From Sandaracinaceae bacterium (GTDB lineage: Bacteria > Myxococcota_A > Polyangia > Polyangiales > Houyiibacteriaceae), in contig JADJJE010000051.1 of NCBI GenBank assembly GCA_016706685.1, forward strand, positions 1 through 64,000: 64,000 bases of DNA. The letters are read 5' to 3'. The notes below the pieces were generated by a model. It saw only the letters and a list, made by a program, of their open reading frames with translations, did no database searches and was not told where the DNA came from. Shown in pieces: positions 1-8,806 of this stretch. The translations under genes were made by a program, and so were the position numbers. Within the stretch, counting starts at the first letter, position 1; each line of letters starts with the position of its first letter.

Positions 1-161
1 TGAATCATCGACATGAGGTGTTCGAATAGTTTACATATTCAATAGCGATTCGGTGAAGCGCGCCCCGCACACACGGCTGGACGGCCAGCGCGATTGAGGC
101 GCGGTTCGCCGAGGCGCCGATGAACGGAGCCGCGGAGCATCACCCAGGCGTGAGCGCGCGG

Positions 162-1584
162 CTATGGGCAAATCGCGGCGGGCATCGCGAGGCGCCGGCG
201 CTCTGGCCAGGGCTTGGGAGGAGACGCTTCTGCGTGCGGGGACGTCGGCACGTCAGATCCTCGCGCGCAGCGTGGCCTGTCGTGTGGGCACAGCGAGATG
301 CCACTGCGGGACGCACGAGCGCCACCACCGCAGCAGACGAGCAGTCGCTGCGCGACGCATGCCCATGCATGTCGTGGGCGATGGTCATGACGAGTCGAGC
401 CTCTCGGTCCCGCCCCGGTCGGCAAGGGGAGCACGAGCAGCGGCGTGCCGCAGCGCGGACACTGCAAGGGGTCGCGCCCGTTGAGCGCCAGCATGAGCTC
501 CACCCAGGTGCGTGGAGGGTCCCGCTCACCGGTCTCGACCACGGGTGCCGAGGCGGAGGCGTTGCCGAGAGTGGTCTGTGCGCGAGCGAGGGTTCCCGAG
601 CGAACGTGGCTGGTGGAGACGAGGCCGGCGTGACGGATCTTGTGGAAGCCCCTGGGCAAGGTGTGGCGGAGGAGGCGAGCGAGGAAGTCCACCGCGTGGA
701 GGGCAGGTGAGGCCGTCCTTGGTGGCGAAGGTCACGGCCTCGCCGTCGTAGCTCATGAGGCGCGCGTTCGAGATGCCGACGCGGTGCGTGTACCGCCCGA
801 GGTACGCGAACACCTGCTGCGCTCCAGCGAACGGGGCCTTCGCGTAGACGTGCCACCTCGTCTCGAAGAGCGCGCGTCGCACGGGCTCCACCTCGTGAGG
901 CGGCAACACGAGCGTGCCCGCGTCGAGTGCCGGCAGGATGGCCTCGCGCACCGCGCCTCGAACGAGCTTTGCGAGAGCCCTCACGGGGAAGAGGTACCGG
1001 CCGTTGCGGCGCACGGGGATCCACCGCTGCGCCGCGAGGTCGTAGCCGCCGGCGCTGACCACCGCGTGCACGTGAGGATGGTAGAGCAACTCGCGGGTCC
1101 ACGTGTGAAGCACCAGCGTGATGGCGGGCAGCGCACCGAGCCGCTTCGGGTCGGCCGCCATCGTGAGCAGGCTGCGGCGCGCCGCCTCCATCAGGAGCCC
1201 GTACATGACCCGGCGCTCGCGCGCGAACAGCGCGCGCAGAGGCTCGGGGATGGTGAAGACGACGTGGAAGTAGCCCACGTCGAGGATGCGCTCACGCCGC
1301 GCCTCGAGCCACCGCAGCTGCGACAAGCTCTGGCACCCGGGGCAGTGCCGATTGCGGCAGGAGTTGTAGCGAGGCTGCTCGTAGTCGCAGCCAGGACACT
1401 TGTGCAGATGCCCGCCGAGCGCCGCCGTCCGACAGCGCTCGATGGCCCGCAGCACCTGGTGCTGCTCGGGACTCAGCACGTGCTCCGCGCGCACTCGCTC
1501 TCCGTGTGCGCGCGCGAGCGCACCCACACTCAGCCCAGGCTCGCGCCGGGACATCGACCCGTGCTCGTGCGCCATGACCACCAC
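162..1584 (-). pseudogene. IS91-family transposase, frameshifted
   Basis: This is a rolling-circle (HUH) transposase of the IS91 group. Read from 1584 downward, it has a zinc-binding cluster (KCPGC, then CRNRHCPGC), the HUH motif HPHVHAVV and the paired tyrosines of AYLGRYTHR. At the GGG run 701-703 the frame is off by one base: the first frame runs on to 526 as an unrelated Pro/Arg-rich tail. The expected continuation (LHAVDFLARLLRHTLPRGF, later CPRCGTPL) lies in the next frame and ends at 162. Removing one base restores a normal protein of about 470 residues. It lies 9 bp behind the recombinase gene on the same strand. Either the element is dead or there is a sequencing error; a programmed shift is less likely. 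Positions 1-161 hold no gene and probably contain the element end. Confidence 0.85.
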
Positions 1585-1593
1585 CTCGGTGAC

Positions 1594-2451
1594 CTACGCG
1601 AGTCGTGCCCCGTCTGGTGTCCCGAGCACGGCCAACGGATTCACGAGTGACTGCCGGCGCGCTTCGGACAAGTGCGTGTAGCGGGTGGTGCTCAAGATGG
1701 AGCGGTGGCCCAGCAGGATCTGCACGGAGCGGAGGTCCGCGCCGAGCTCGAGCAAGTGCGTCGCAAAGCTGTGACGCAGCAGGTGCGGATAGACCCGCTT
1801 GGTCAGACCTGCTCGCGCGGCCGCGAGCCGCAGCAGCTTGTGCACCGCCTCGCGCGTCAGCGACGCTCGACCCTTGCGCCCTGGAAACAGGCCCTCGCTC
1901 CGGTGTCGACGCTGACGCATCCACTCTCGCAGCGCCTCGAGCGTGACGGCCGGCAGCGGCACGATGCGATCGCGACGCCCCTTGGTGTGTCGGATGGTCA
2001 GCACACCGCGTCGCGAGTCGACGTCGGCTATCGTCAGCGACAGCGCCTCGGAGATGCGCAGCCCCGAGCCGTAGAGGAGCATGACGAGGGCACGGTCGCG
2101 AGGGCGCTCGATGGCGTCGAGCAGCCGCTGGACCTCGCTCCCGGAGAGGATGGCGGGCTGCTTGTCGTGCTCCACCACGCGACGGAGCGGGTGCATGACT
2201 TCGGGGCGACGCAACGTCACCCCGAAGAGAAAGCGCAGCGCGCTCAGCGCCACGTTGATGCTCCGCGGAGCCCGGCCCGCTCGTCGAAGGTGCATCACCC
2301 ATGCGCGCACCTCCTCCGTGTCCAGTTGGCGGGGGTCGCGCCTGTGGAAGGCCACGAACTGCTTCGCGTACCGCAGGTAGGTCTCCCGTGTGTTCGCGGC
2401 CACACCGCGCAGGAACAGGTCCTGCTCCATTCGGTCTCGTACTTCGCCCAT
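1594..2451 (-). CDS. Tyrosine recombinase (XerC/D-like integrase)
   Basis: This 285-residue site-specific recombinase has an N-terminal SAM-like core-binding domain (about residues 5-85: NTRETYLRYAKQF) and a C-terminal catalytic domain. All catalytic residues are visible: Arg in GSGLRISEAL, Lys in HTKGRRDR, HLLRHSFATHL, His in LLGHRSI and the nucleophile in TTRYTHLS. The start at 2451 (MGEVRDRMEQ) is preferred because the 25 upstream in-frame residues to 2526 have no integrase character. It is followed after 9 bp by the IS91 transposase, so the two were probably co-transcribed. It may resolve or assist transposition, or be a passenger. Nothing in the gene looks broken. Confidence 0.85.
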   Translation of the reverse strand: MGEVRDRMEQDLFLRGVAANTRETYLRYAKQFVAFHRRDPRQLDTEEVRAWVMHLRRAGRAPRSINVALSALRFLFGVTLRRPEVMHPLRRVVEHDKQPAILSGSEVQRLLDAIERPRDRALVMLLYGSGLRISEALSLTIADVDSRRGVLTIRHTKGRRDRIVPLPAVTLEALREWMRQRRHRSEGLFPGRKGRASLTREAVHKLLRLAAARAGLTKRVYPHLLRHSFATHLLELGADLRSVQILLGHRSILSTTRYTHLSEARRQSLVNPLAVLGTPDGARLA

Positions 2452-2601
2452 CGCTCGCCTCCATGGCTTGGCCACGTCCCCGATGGACGGGCTCAATCCA
2501 CAGCCTCGATCCGATGAAGCCCACACGCCCCTGCTACGCGCGATGCCCCTCAGTCACGCGACATCAGGCCTGCCGCGGAGCGGCTTCGTTCAACATTCTA
2601 A

Positions 2602-2626
2602 CTGCGCAACACGCTGTCGGTCAGCG
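2602..2626 (+). repeat. IS91-end-like sequence, copy 1
   Basis: These 25 bases match 52958-52982 at 24 positions, in the same orientation. At both places the copy lies on the 3' side of a leftward IS91-type transposase, intact at 2764 and a remnant at 54228. It is therefore probably part of the element terminus shared by this and a decayed second copy. Confidence 0.5.
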
Positions 2627-2763
2627 CGCATGAAGCCCCTGCCGACCCCTTCAGGGTGGCACGACGGGCGCTTTGAGCGCCAGTGCTATCGGCGAATCCG
2701 CCTCGGGGAGCCGCGCGGACGGACCGGTGCACCGCCGGTGTTGAGGTCCGTCGCTCGTCGGGG

Positions 2764-4284
2764 TCACCAGGGGTCGTTGGGGTCGAGCTGGGAGAAGTCG
2801 TCTTGCGGAGCGTCGGCGAGGGCGTGCTCGTCGGGCTCGTAGACGAGGTCGCTCTCGAGCGGGGAGGAGCGGGCGCGGGGCTCGGGGGTGTCGAGGCCTT
2901 GGTGGCGCAGGATGCGCTGGATGCTGTAGTGGTCGAGGACGGTGGCCACGTGGCGCATGCGGCCGCCGCAGTGGGGGCAGGCCAGGACGTCCAGGCCGAA
3001 GCTGTGGCGCATGAGCTCGGCCCACGCGGTGTTGCGGGGCTTGGTGGGGTTGGCCGGGCGGGTGCGCTTGCGCGGGATCACACCCGGGCGCAGGTAGGCC
3101 ACCGCCAGGGGGCGGAGGCGGGCGTTGGCGGCGAACAGGCCTCCGTACAGCAAGGTGTTGACGCGCGGCGGGGGGACGAGGGCGACGAGGCGGTCGATGA
3201 AGCGGTCTGGCGTCAGCCGTATCTGGGTGGTTCCGTCGCTCCATGGGGTCTTCAGTGTCAGTTCCACGCCGGTGGCATGGAGGGTGAGTCGTGTTTCTTT
3301 GAGGGGCGGGCGCAGGATGTAGCTGACCAGTTGCTCGAGGCTCGCGCGGGCTCCGGCGGCTACGGTGACGTGGGCGTCGAGGTCAAAGCCGTCTTCGTGC
3401 GCCTTGAGTCGGGCGAACGTGCTGAGTGCGCGGGGCCTTCCGTTGCGCAGGCGCTGGGCGCCCTTGTGGAAGACGCCCTCGGCGTAGAGCTCGCCTAAGC
3501 TGAGCATGAGCTGCTGGGCGTCCCAGTCTTCCTCGTCGGGCCCGAGGCCCAGCTTCTCCAACAACTCGACCACGCGCCGCTTGATGTCGGCCACCAGGGC
3601 GGCGACCTCCGCCACGGTGGGTGGGGCGGCGTGCAGGAACACTAGCTTTCCGTCGCTGCGCTCGTAGAAGCTGCCGTCCGTGTAGAGCGCGTGGAAGTGG
3701 ACGTTGAGGTTCAGCGCACCGCCGAAGCGTTGGATGGCCATGATGCTGCCGGGGCGCGCGCTGCCGTGCTGGCCAGGTGGCCCGAGGTTGGCGGCGCGGG
3801 AACGGTAGAGCGCGTCGATGGCCGCTCGAGCGATGCCCCAGACGCCGAGGGTGAGCTGGTGGTTGTGGGCCATGCGCCACCGCAGCGCGTGCGGGAAGGA
3901 CAGCACCCACTGGCGAAAGGGGACCGGCGGCAGGACGTTCTCGACGAGGTGCTTGGCCTGGTCCGCCATCTTCCGGCCGACGCAGCGGGGGCAGAAGGCT
4001 CGCTGCTTGCAGCTGAGGGCCACGAGGCGGCTCTGGGCGCAGTCGTCGCAGCGGAAGCGGGCGAAGCCGTGACGGAGAACGCCGCAGCGCAGGTAGCCGC
4101 GCAGGGTGTCGACCACGAAGCCGGGCAGTGGGCGCTCGGCGCGGGCTTCCAGGTACTTCTCCAGCTCGTCGCTGAGGAGCTGGTGCAGCGGGCCTGCGCG
4201 CGGATCCCGACGCTCGTAGGTGAGCGCGAGGGCAGGCGGTGGAGCGACGGCAGCGGCGGGCACCCGCGCGGGTGATGCACCCAA
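2764..4284 (-). CDS. IS91-family transposase (single-tyrosine type)
   Basis: This 506-residue HUH transposase belongs to a different IS91 subgroup from the one at 162-1584. An N-terminal zinc-binding region (CDDCAQSR, CPRCVGRKMADQ, about residues 80-110) precedes the HUH motif NVHFHALYTDG (about 194-204). A single candidate tyrosine follows in LVSYILRPPLKETRL, and a second zinc motif (CPHCGGRM) lies near the C-terminus. The frame is uninterrupted, so it may be active. The first ATG gives a slightly long N-terminus; a later start is possible. A 90-residue fragment of a close relative lies at 54228-54500. No partner gene is seen. The tail after residue 460 is acidic and of low complexity. Confidence 0.88.
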   Translation of the reverse strand: MGASPARVPAAAVAPPPALALTYERRDPRAGPLHQLLSDELEKYLEARAERPLPGFVVDTLRGYLRCGVLRHGFARFRCDDCAQSRLVALSCKQRAFCPRCVGRKMADQAKHLVENVLPPVPFRQWVLSFPHALRWRMAHNHQLTLGVWGIARAAIDALYRSRAANLGPPGQHGSARPGSIMAIQRFGGALNLNVHFHALYTDGSFYERSDGKLVFLHAAPPTVAEVAALVADIKRRVVELLEKLGLGPDEEDWDAQQLMLSLGELYAEGVFHKGAQRLRNGRPRALSTFARLKAHEDGFDLDAHVTVAAGARASLEQLVSYILRPPLKETRLTLHATGVELTLKTPWSDGTTQIRLTPDRFIDRLVALVPPPRVNTLLYGGLFAANARLRPLAVAYLRPGVIPRKRTRPANPTKPRNTAWAELMRHSFGLDVLACPHCGGRMRHVATVLDHYSIQRILRHQGLDTPEPRARSSPLESDLVYEPDEHALADAPQDDFSQLDPNDPW

Positions 4285-4400
4285 CAGTCCGTTGGTCGAC
4301 GCGCGAGTTCAAGCGCGTGTTGCACCTCTCTTGGAGGCGCCCGCCGGTGCTCGCTGGCGCCCGCCGGTGCCGGCCCACCGAAAGTCCCCCGTTCACCAAC

Positions 4401-4414
4401 TAACCATCTGGTGA
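4401..4414. promoter_or_regulatory. Palindrome upstream of MpaB-type oxygenase
   Basis: The inverted repeat TAACCA-TC-TGGTGA lies 22 bp before the oxygenase start. Further repeated arms (TCACCA at 4393-4398 and GAAAGTC/GACTTTC at 4380-4386/4413-4419) surround it. It resembles an operator for a TetR-like repressor, but no regulator gene is adjacent. Confidence 0.35.
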
Positions 4415-4436
4415 CTTTCATGTCAGGCTGCCCGGC

Positions 4437-5618
4437 ATGTCCTGGCAATCCATCCCCGCCCCGGGCTCGCTGCAGTACACCGAACGCTTCAGCGAGGCCT
4501 TCCTCGACAGCCTGCGCTCCAAGGGCGACCCCCTCGCCGACGCCGTCATTGCCGAGCTCGCCGAGACCATGCCGCTCACCGACGTGGGCGACCTCTTGGC
4601 CGAGGTGCGCCGCCGCGTGGGCCGCTCCCCCGCCTGTGCTGCGTTCATCCAAGCGGGCGTGCGGCTCCCCGCCTGGGTGGACTTCGACGCCATGCGCGCG
4701 GGCCAGCGGCTGATCGCGCAGTTCCCCGTGCACATGGGCCTCGGCCTGTTCTCGGGCAGCCTGGTGGGCGGCGCGGTGTTCCCCAAGATGGCGCTGGTCA
4801 CGGCCATGACCGGCATGCTCAGCGGCGACACCAACAAGCGCCTCGACGAGACCGCCGCCATGGTGCTGCGCATGTCCATGCCCGGCACGCTCGAGCCCGG
4901 CGGCGAGGCCCACGAGCTGTTCGTGCGCGTGCGCCTGCTGCACGGCGCGCTGCGGCGCTTCCTGCCCGAGACGGGCCGCTTCCGGCACCCCACCGAGGTG
5001 CCCATCAACCAGCAGGACCTGGCCATCACGCTGGGCCTGTTCGGCTACGTGAACGTGCGCAGCCTGGCGCGCATGAACATCCACCTCACCCCCGAGGAGC
5101 GCGCCTCCTTCACGCTGCTGTGGCGCTACGCCGGCTTCGTGCTGGGCATCGACGACGCGCTCCTGCCGCACACCGCCGAAGAGCAGCGCGAGTTCTTCCT
5201 GGCCAGCCTCAAGCACCAGGCGCGCCCCGACAAGCTCAGCGACAAGAACCGCGTGGTGATGGACAACTTCGCGCGCCAGGTGCACCAGTCGCTGCCGCTG
5301 GTGAAGGAGAGCGTGGCCCGCGACCTGCTCTATCAGATCTGCCGCTACCTCTCGGGCGACGAATACGTGACCGGCATGCAGCTGCCCAACCTGGGCGACG
5401 ACTACTGGGGCCTGCGCCTGCTGCGAGGCCTCGGCACCGGGGCGAGCTTCGTGCACCGCCACGTGCCCGGCGGCGAGGACGCCCTGTACCGCTTCGGCGT
5501 CACGCACTACCGGCGCTCGCTGCGCCTGATGGAGAAGAAGAAGGACAAGCAGGGGACGTACCGCGTGCGCACCACGCAGGACGCCTTCCCCGCGCCGGCC
5601 GCTGCGGCTGGCCAGTAG
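4437..5618 (+). CDS. Oxygenase of the MpaB / latex-clearing (DUF2236) family
   Basis: This 393-residue, largely helical protein belongs to the DUF2236 superfamily, which includes heme-b rubber oxygenase Lcp and fungal MpaB. Family hallmarks are HELFVRVRLLHGALR (about residues 160-174), holding the His and Arg expected near the heme, and VPINQQDLAITLGLFGYVNV (about 188-207). There is no obvious signal peptide, so a cytosolic protein is likely. Substrates of these enzymes range from polyisoprene to fatty or terpenoid side chains and cannot be read from sequence. It stands alone, with transposases upstream and an unrelated small gene downstream. The start at 4437 follows an operator-like palindrome. 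The function as an oxygenase is inferred from family membership. Confidence 0.75.
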   Translation: MSWQSIPAPGSLQYTERFSEAFLDSLRSKGDPLADAVIAELAETMPLTDVGDLLAEVRRRVGRSPACAAFIQAGVRLPAWVDFDAMRAGQRLIAQFPVHMGLGLFSGSLVGGAVFPKMALVTAMTGMLSGDTNKRLDETAAMVLRMSMPGTLEPGGEAHELFVRVRLLHGALRRFLPETGRFRHPTEVPINQQDLAITLGLFGYVNVRSLARMNIHLTPEERASFTLLWRYAGFVLGIDDALLPHTAEEQREFFLASLKHQARPDKLSDKNRVVMDNFARQVHQSLPLVKESVARDLLYQICRYLSGDEYVTGMQLPNLGDDYWGLRLLRGLGTGASFVHRHVPGGEDALYRFGVTHYRRSLRLMEKKKDKQGTYRVRTTQDAFPAPAAAAGQ

Positions 5619-5679
5619 CTCCAGGCAGTGACTCCGAGCGGTCGGCACCGGTGCGCGGACGTCCCATCGACGTGAACGT

Positions 5680-5694
5680 AGTCGTCTGACGACT
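5680..5694. terminator. Perfect 15-bp palindrome after the oxygenase gene
   Basis: AGTCGTC-T-GACGACT lies 62 bp past the oxygenase stop. It has no clear T tract, so it could be a weak or Rho-assisted terminator or a protein-binding site. The rest of 5619-5782 shows nothing recognisable. Confidence 0.3.
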
Positions 5695-5782
5695 CTTCAC
5701 AACTCCCAGTGGGTGGCCTCGGCGGGCGACGGGTAGAGGTCCGCCTGATCCCGGCCAGGCGCTGCTGTGCTACCAGGGCGAT

Positions 5783-6130
5783 GTGGATCTGAATGCCACC
5801 CATCTCACGTTAGCCAAGGACGTGTGCGCCCAAGTTGGAGCACACCCACAGGCTCCTGCGCCCCACGAGAAGCTCGGCCTGTCCCGCTCTGCGCGGTCCA
5901 CCCAGCCGCTGCAAGGGCTTCGCGTGAATCCCACCGCAGGGACCTGTGGCTGGTACATCTGGGCGGGAGAACTGTCCGCAGCGGAAGACTTCTTCGAACC
6001 CGTTCACGTGAGCCACCTCGAGACCGTGTGCCCACTCTCCGTCGGGTTCCTGAGCTTGCCGCCGGGCTGGCGCTTCCTCACCGATGGCGACTACGTCGAC
6101 GTCTGGTTCGACCCGGATCTCCGGTTCTGA
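5783..6130 (+). CDS. Imm33-like orphan immunity protein
   Basis: This 115-residue protein has a C-terminal half (TCGWYIWAGELS, DFFEPVHVSHLETVCPL, LPPGWRFLTDGDYVDVWFDP) of the type found in Imm33-like immunity proteins of polymorphic toxin systems. The N-terminal 40 residues (LTLAKDVCAQVGAHPQAP) fit the same short helical lead. No signal peptide is present, as expected for a cytosolic immunity factor. No toxin or secretion gene is next to it, so it would be an orphan immunity gene, perhaps protecting against toxins of relatives. Codon use is somewhat less G+C-biased than its neighbours. The family call rests on pattern recognition only; the gene itself is likely real. Confidence 0.5.
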   Translation: MDLNATHLTLAKDVCAQVGAHPQAPAPHEKLGLSRSARSTQPLQGLRVNPTAGTCGWYIWAGELSAAEDFFEPVHVSHLETVCPLSVGFLSLPPGWRFLTDGDYVDVWFDPDLRF

Positions 6131-6214
6131 GTCGCCGTCGTAGGACCCCGAGGGTGGGTCAGCATGCCCAACAGCGCCAGCCACGGCCCTTGGTCGGAGG
6201 CACGTGCTCCCCCC

Positions 6215-6235
6215 AACGCCGGCAACTCCGGCGTT
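6215..6235 (+). terminator. Possible hairpin terminator
   Basis: AACGCCGG-CAACT-CCGGCGTT forms an 8-bp stem 84 bp after the Imm33-like gene and 52 bp before the next start. It has no T tract, so Rho-independent function is uncertain. Confidence 0.3.
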
Positions 6236-6287
6236 CGTGCACACGCGCCTCGTGCCCTCCGGAGGACAGCGTCTGGTATGAAGAGTC

Positions 6288-6995
6288 GTGGTCGCACGAA
6301 CCGAGTTGGTACTGTTGCCGGGGATGGACGGCACTGGCGTGCTGTTCCAGCCGCTGCTGGACATACTGCCCCTCTCCTTGGTGGCCCACGCGCAGCGCTA
6401 CCCCACCCACGAGGCGCTATCCTACGATGACCTGGTCGCGCGCGTGCTCGCGGCGCTTCCCCGCGAGGGTGACTACGTGCTCGTCGCCGAGTCCTTCTCC
6501 GGTCCCATCGCGCTGCGCGCCGCCGCGACTCAGCCGAGAGGCCTCCGCGCCCTGGTCCTGTGTGCCTCGTTCGCCGAGGCTCCTGTGCGCGTGCCCGCGT
6601 GGCTCACGCCCTTCGTGCGGCCGGGCCTGATGCGGATGTCGCCCTTCGCGCTGCAAGCCCCCGTGATGCTTGGCATGAGCGCACCCGCGTCGCTGCGCGC
6701 GCTGCTGGCGGAGGCGCTCGCGGCCGTGTCCCCGGAGGTGCTCGCCCACCGCGCCCGTGAGCTGTTGCGCGTGGACGCCAGCGAGGCGCTCTCCGCGCTG
6801 CACGTGCCGCTGCTCTACCTGCGCGCGACGCGAGACCGCCTGGTCAGCGCACGCAGCCGCGACCACCTGCTGCACCACTGCCCTGACGCGACCGTGGCGG
6901 ACATCCAGGGGCCGCACCTGCTGATGCAAGCGCAGCCCGAGGCGTGCTGGCAAGCCATCGAGGCCTTCCTGCGCGAGCGCGTCTTCACGGGCTGA
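6288..6995 (+). CDS. Alpha/beta hydrolase
   Basis: This 235-residue single-domain alpha/beta hydrolase has an oxyanion turn LLPGMDGTG (about residues 8-16), a nucleophile elbow AESFSGP in place of the usual GxSxG, an acid in RATRDRLV (about 185) and a catalytic His in GPHLLMQ (about 210). The likely roles are esterase, thioesterase or lipase on a small substrate; no signal peptide is present. It starts with GTG 6288, five bases after TATGAA (6277-6282), which looks like a leaderless promoter. Its 3' end overlaps by 181 bp, antiparallel, the open frame of the lipoprotein gene that ends at 6815. Confidence 0.8.
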   Translation: MVARTELVLLPGMDGTGVLFQPLLDILPLSLVAHAQRYPTHEALSYDDLVARVLAALPREGDYVLVAESFSGPIALRAAATQPRGLRALVLCASFAEAPVRVPAWLTPFVRPGLMRMSPFALQAPVMLGMSAPASLRALLAEALAAVSPEVLAHRARELLRVDASEALSALHVPLLYLRATRDRLVSARSRDHLLHHCPDATVADIQGPHLLMQAQPEACWQAIEAFLRERVFTG

Positions 6996-7879
6996 TGTCG
7001 AACCAGATCGACTGACCGTGCTCGGGGATCCCCGGTGGTGGTGGTGGGGGCGCGCCGCACTCCGCGCCCGGGCCAAACGCTCCTTCGGAACGCGATCGTT
7101 GCCACCAGGACCCGTCCGAGCAGGGTGGTGGCGCGTCGCTCGACGGCGCGTCCCGCGTCATCGCGGATCAGCGCCTCGGTGGCGCGGACCTCACCCGTCT
7201 CCGACAGCGCGTCGACGTGCTCTTGGAAACCACTCAGGTCGTAGTGGACCCGAAAGATGGCGAACGCCGAACGCACCTCGCTCAACCGCCCCGCGGCGTC
7301 GTAGTGGTAGGTGCTGCGGTCGGGCTCCTCGTCGAGCCCCGGGACCTCGCACGTGTAGCTGGCCAGCCGCTCGTGCTCATCGTACTCGACCACGCACACC
7401 TGCGTGGTGTCGCCGGAAGGTGTCGCGTTCGTCATGCGCAGCGCGCGGCCGGCCGCGTCGTAGTCGAAGCTGCGACGCTCGCTCTCCTCGAGGGTGGTGG
7501 GATCCAACTGTGGTGTGAGCGTGATCAGCGCGTCGAGGCGGCCGCTCGCGCCGTACTGCAGCTCCTTTCGGAATGCGAGGGTGCCGCGAATCACACGCTC
7601 GATGCCGGCGAGCCGCGAGCCCTCGTAGGTGTAGGTGGTGTGGAAGTCGAGCTCGGTGGCCGTGGACTCAGTGAGACGACCCCGCACGTAGGTGAACGTC
7701 TGCACCGATTCGCCCTCGGTGACCGAGCACGTGCCATCCATCGTCGGTCGCTCCGCATGGGATGCCGCGTTGGCAGTCACGCTGGCGCCGACAGGCCCCG
7801 TCTCGCCGCCCGACGCGTGGCTACAACCCGCGACCAGGACACCGAGCCACACACCGACCGAGACGAGAGAGCGCTTCAT
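6815..7879 (-). CDS. Lipoprotein with YD/RHS-like repeats
   Basis: This predicted outer-envelope lipoprotein has signal peptide MKRSLVSVGVWLGVLVAGC with Cys at about residue 19. The body contains RHS/YD-type repeat units (YDAAGRALRM, YDEHERLASYTC, YHYDAAGRLSEV, RDDAGRAVERR), which normally build beta-sheet shells. It has 354 codons, but the last 90 or so (after LLGRVLVATIAFR) lose repeat character and run antisense through the 3' end of the hydrolase gene at 6288-6995. Either the 3' end was lengthened by loss of a stop codon or a frameshift lies near 7080. ATG 7879 overlaps the stop of the MTHFR-like gene (ATGA), implying translational coupling. No function can be assigned. Confidence 0.65.
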   Translation of the reverse strand: MKRSLVSVGVWLGVLVAGCSHASGGETGPVGASVTANAASHAERPTMDGTCSVTEGESVQTFTYVRGRLTESTATELDFHTTYTYEGSRLAGIERVIRGTLAFRKELQYGASGRLDALITLTPQLDPTTLEESERRSFDYDAAGRALRMTNATPSGDTTQVCVVEYDEHERLASYTCEVPGLDEEPDRSTYHYDAAGRLSEVRSAFAIFRVHYDLSGFQEHVDALSETGEVRATEALIRDDAGRAVERRATTLLGRVLVATIAFRRSVWPGRGVRRAPTTTTGDPRARSVDLVRHQPVKTRSRRKASMACQHASGCACISRCGPWMSATVASGQWCSRWSRLRALTRRSRVARR

Positions 7880-8799
7880 CGCCCGGCAGCCTGCAGGATG
7901 GCCGCCACGCGCTGCACCATCTCCACGGAGGCCTCGATCTCCGCCTTGCGCGTGGACACGCTCTCCACGTTGCAGCCGAGCGAGATGCCCTTCTCGCGCG
8001 CGAACTGGTGCAGCTCCTCGAAGGCCGCCACCGTGAGGTCCACCGACTTCTCGAGGATGTCGTGGGAGTGCAGCAGCTCGTTCTCGAGCCAGCGCGGCAC
8101 GGCGATGCCCAGCCAGCGCATGAACTCGAGGGTCTTCTGTGACCCACACGGGCTGATCGTCACCAGCACGTGAGGCATCGGCCGCTGCTCGGCCTCGCAG
8201 CGGTAGTAGAGATCGCTCAGCACGTTCTTGCTCGCCGTGACCGAGTACACGGCCTGCGTGACGAAGAACTCGCAGCCCAGCGCGCGCTTCTCCGTGATGC
8301 GCGCCACCTCGTCTCCACCCGCCTCGTGCCGCTCGGCGATCAGCACCCCGCCCAGGGGCAGCGTGGGCGACTGCTCCCGATGGATGCGGTACGCGTCGCG
8401 CAGCTTGAGGTGCACCGCCTGGTGCTTCGACGGAGCACCCACCAGCACCGTCGCCGCGTGTTGTCTCGCCAGCTGCTGCAACCACGCCGTCAGCCCGTCC
8501 GCCGTCAGTCCCGCCACGGAGCGGTACACCACCTTCGGCAGGTCCACGTCCGCCAGGTAGTCGTAGGCATAGGTCAGCGGATCGATGGACTCGAGGAAGG
8601 GGAACGGCCGCTCGGCGTCGGTGCGACTCGACTCGTCCTGCAGGTCGTAGACCACCAGCGCGTCCACGGGCAACCGCTGGATCCGCGCGCACTGCAGCGC
8701 CGCCACCTCGCGCTTGCGCTCCTCGGTGAAGCTCGCCTTCAGCGGCGTGATCCCGTAGGTGAGGCGCGGCGGCGTCCAGCGTGTGGCGGTCTGGTCCAT
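7876..8799 (-). CDS. Methylenetetrahydrofolate reductase-like TIM-barrel protein
   Basis: This 307-residue protein of the MTHFR/MetF fold family opens with TYGITPLKASFTEERKREVA and DALVVYDLQDESS, followed by GAPSKHQAVHLKLRDAYRI, GGVLIAERHEAGGDEVARI, CEFFVTQAVYSV and LVTISPCGSQKTLEFMRWLG. These resemble the flavin- and folate-binding barrel strands of MetF, but the sequence is divergent from housekeeping MetF and its substrate may differ. It lies 7 bp downstream of the TetR gene and overlaps the lipoprotein start by four bases, forming a leftward three-gene unit. It faces the SDR/diiron/monooxygenase operon, so a role in one-carbon or demethylation chemistry linked to that pathway is conceivable (inference). 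Confidence 0.6.
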   Translation of the reverse strand: MDQTATRWTPPRLTYGITPLKASFTEERKREVAALQCARIQRLPVDALVVYDLQDESSRTDAERPFPFLESIDPLTYAYDYLADVDLPKVVYRSVAGLTADGLTAWLQQLARQHAATVLVGAPSKHQAVHLKLRDAYRIHREQSPTLPLGGVLIAERHEAGGDEVARITEKRALGCEFFVTQAVYSVTASKNVLSDLYYRCEAEQRPMPHVLVTISPCGSQKTLEFMRWLGIAVPRWLENELLHSHDILEKSVDLTVAAFEELHQFAREKGISLGCNVESVSTRKAEIEASVEMVQRVAAILQAAGR

Positions 8800-8806
8800 C
8801 GCCGGT

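Larger units (their letters stand above)
162..2526 (-). mobile_element. IS91-type element with companion tyrosine recombinase
   Basis: The recombinase and IS91 transposase genes lie head to tail on the minus strand, an arrangement known from some IS91-family elements. IS91 elements have no long terminal inverted repeats, so the outer ends cannot be fixed from this sequence. The coordinates cover only the coding span. Confidence 0.6.

Noticed and set aside
3711..5648. Long minus-strand frame across transposase and oxygenase genes
   Set aside because: It is the codon-bias shadow of the two real genes in G+C-rich DNA; the His/Gln/Glu-rich translation has no domain.
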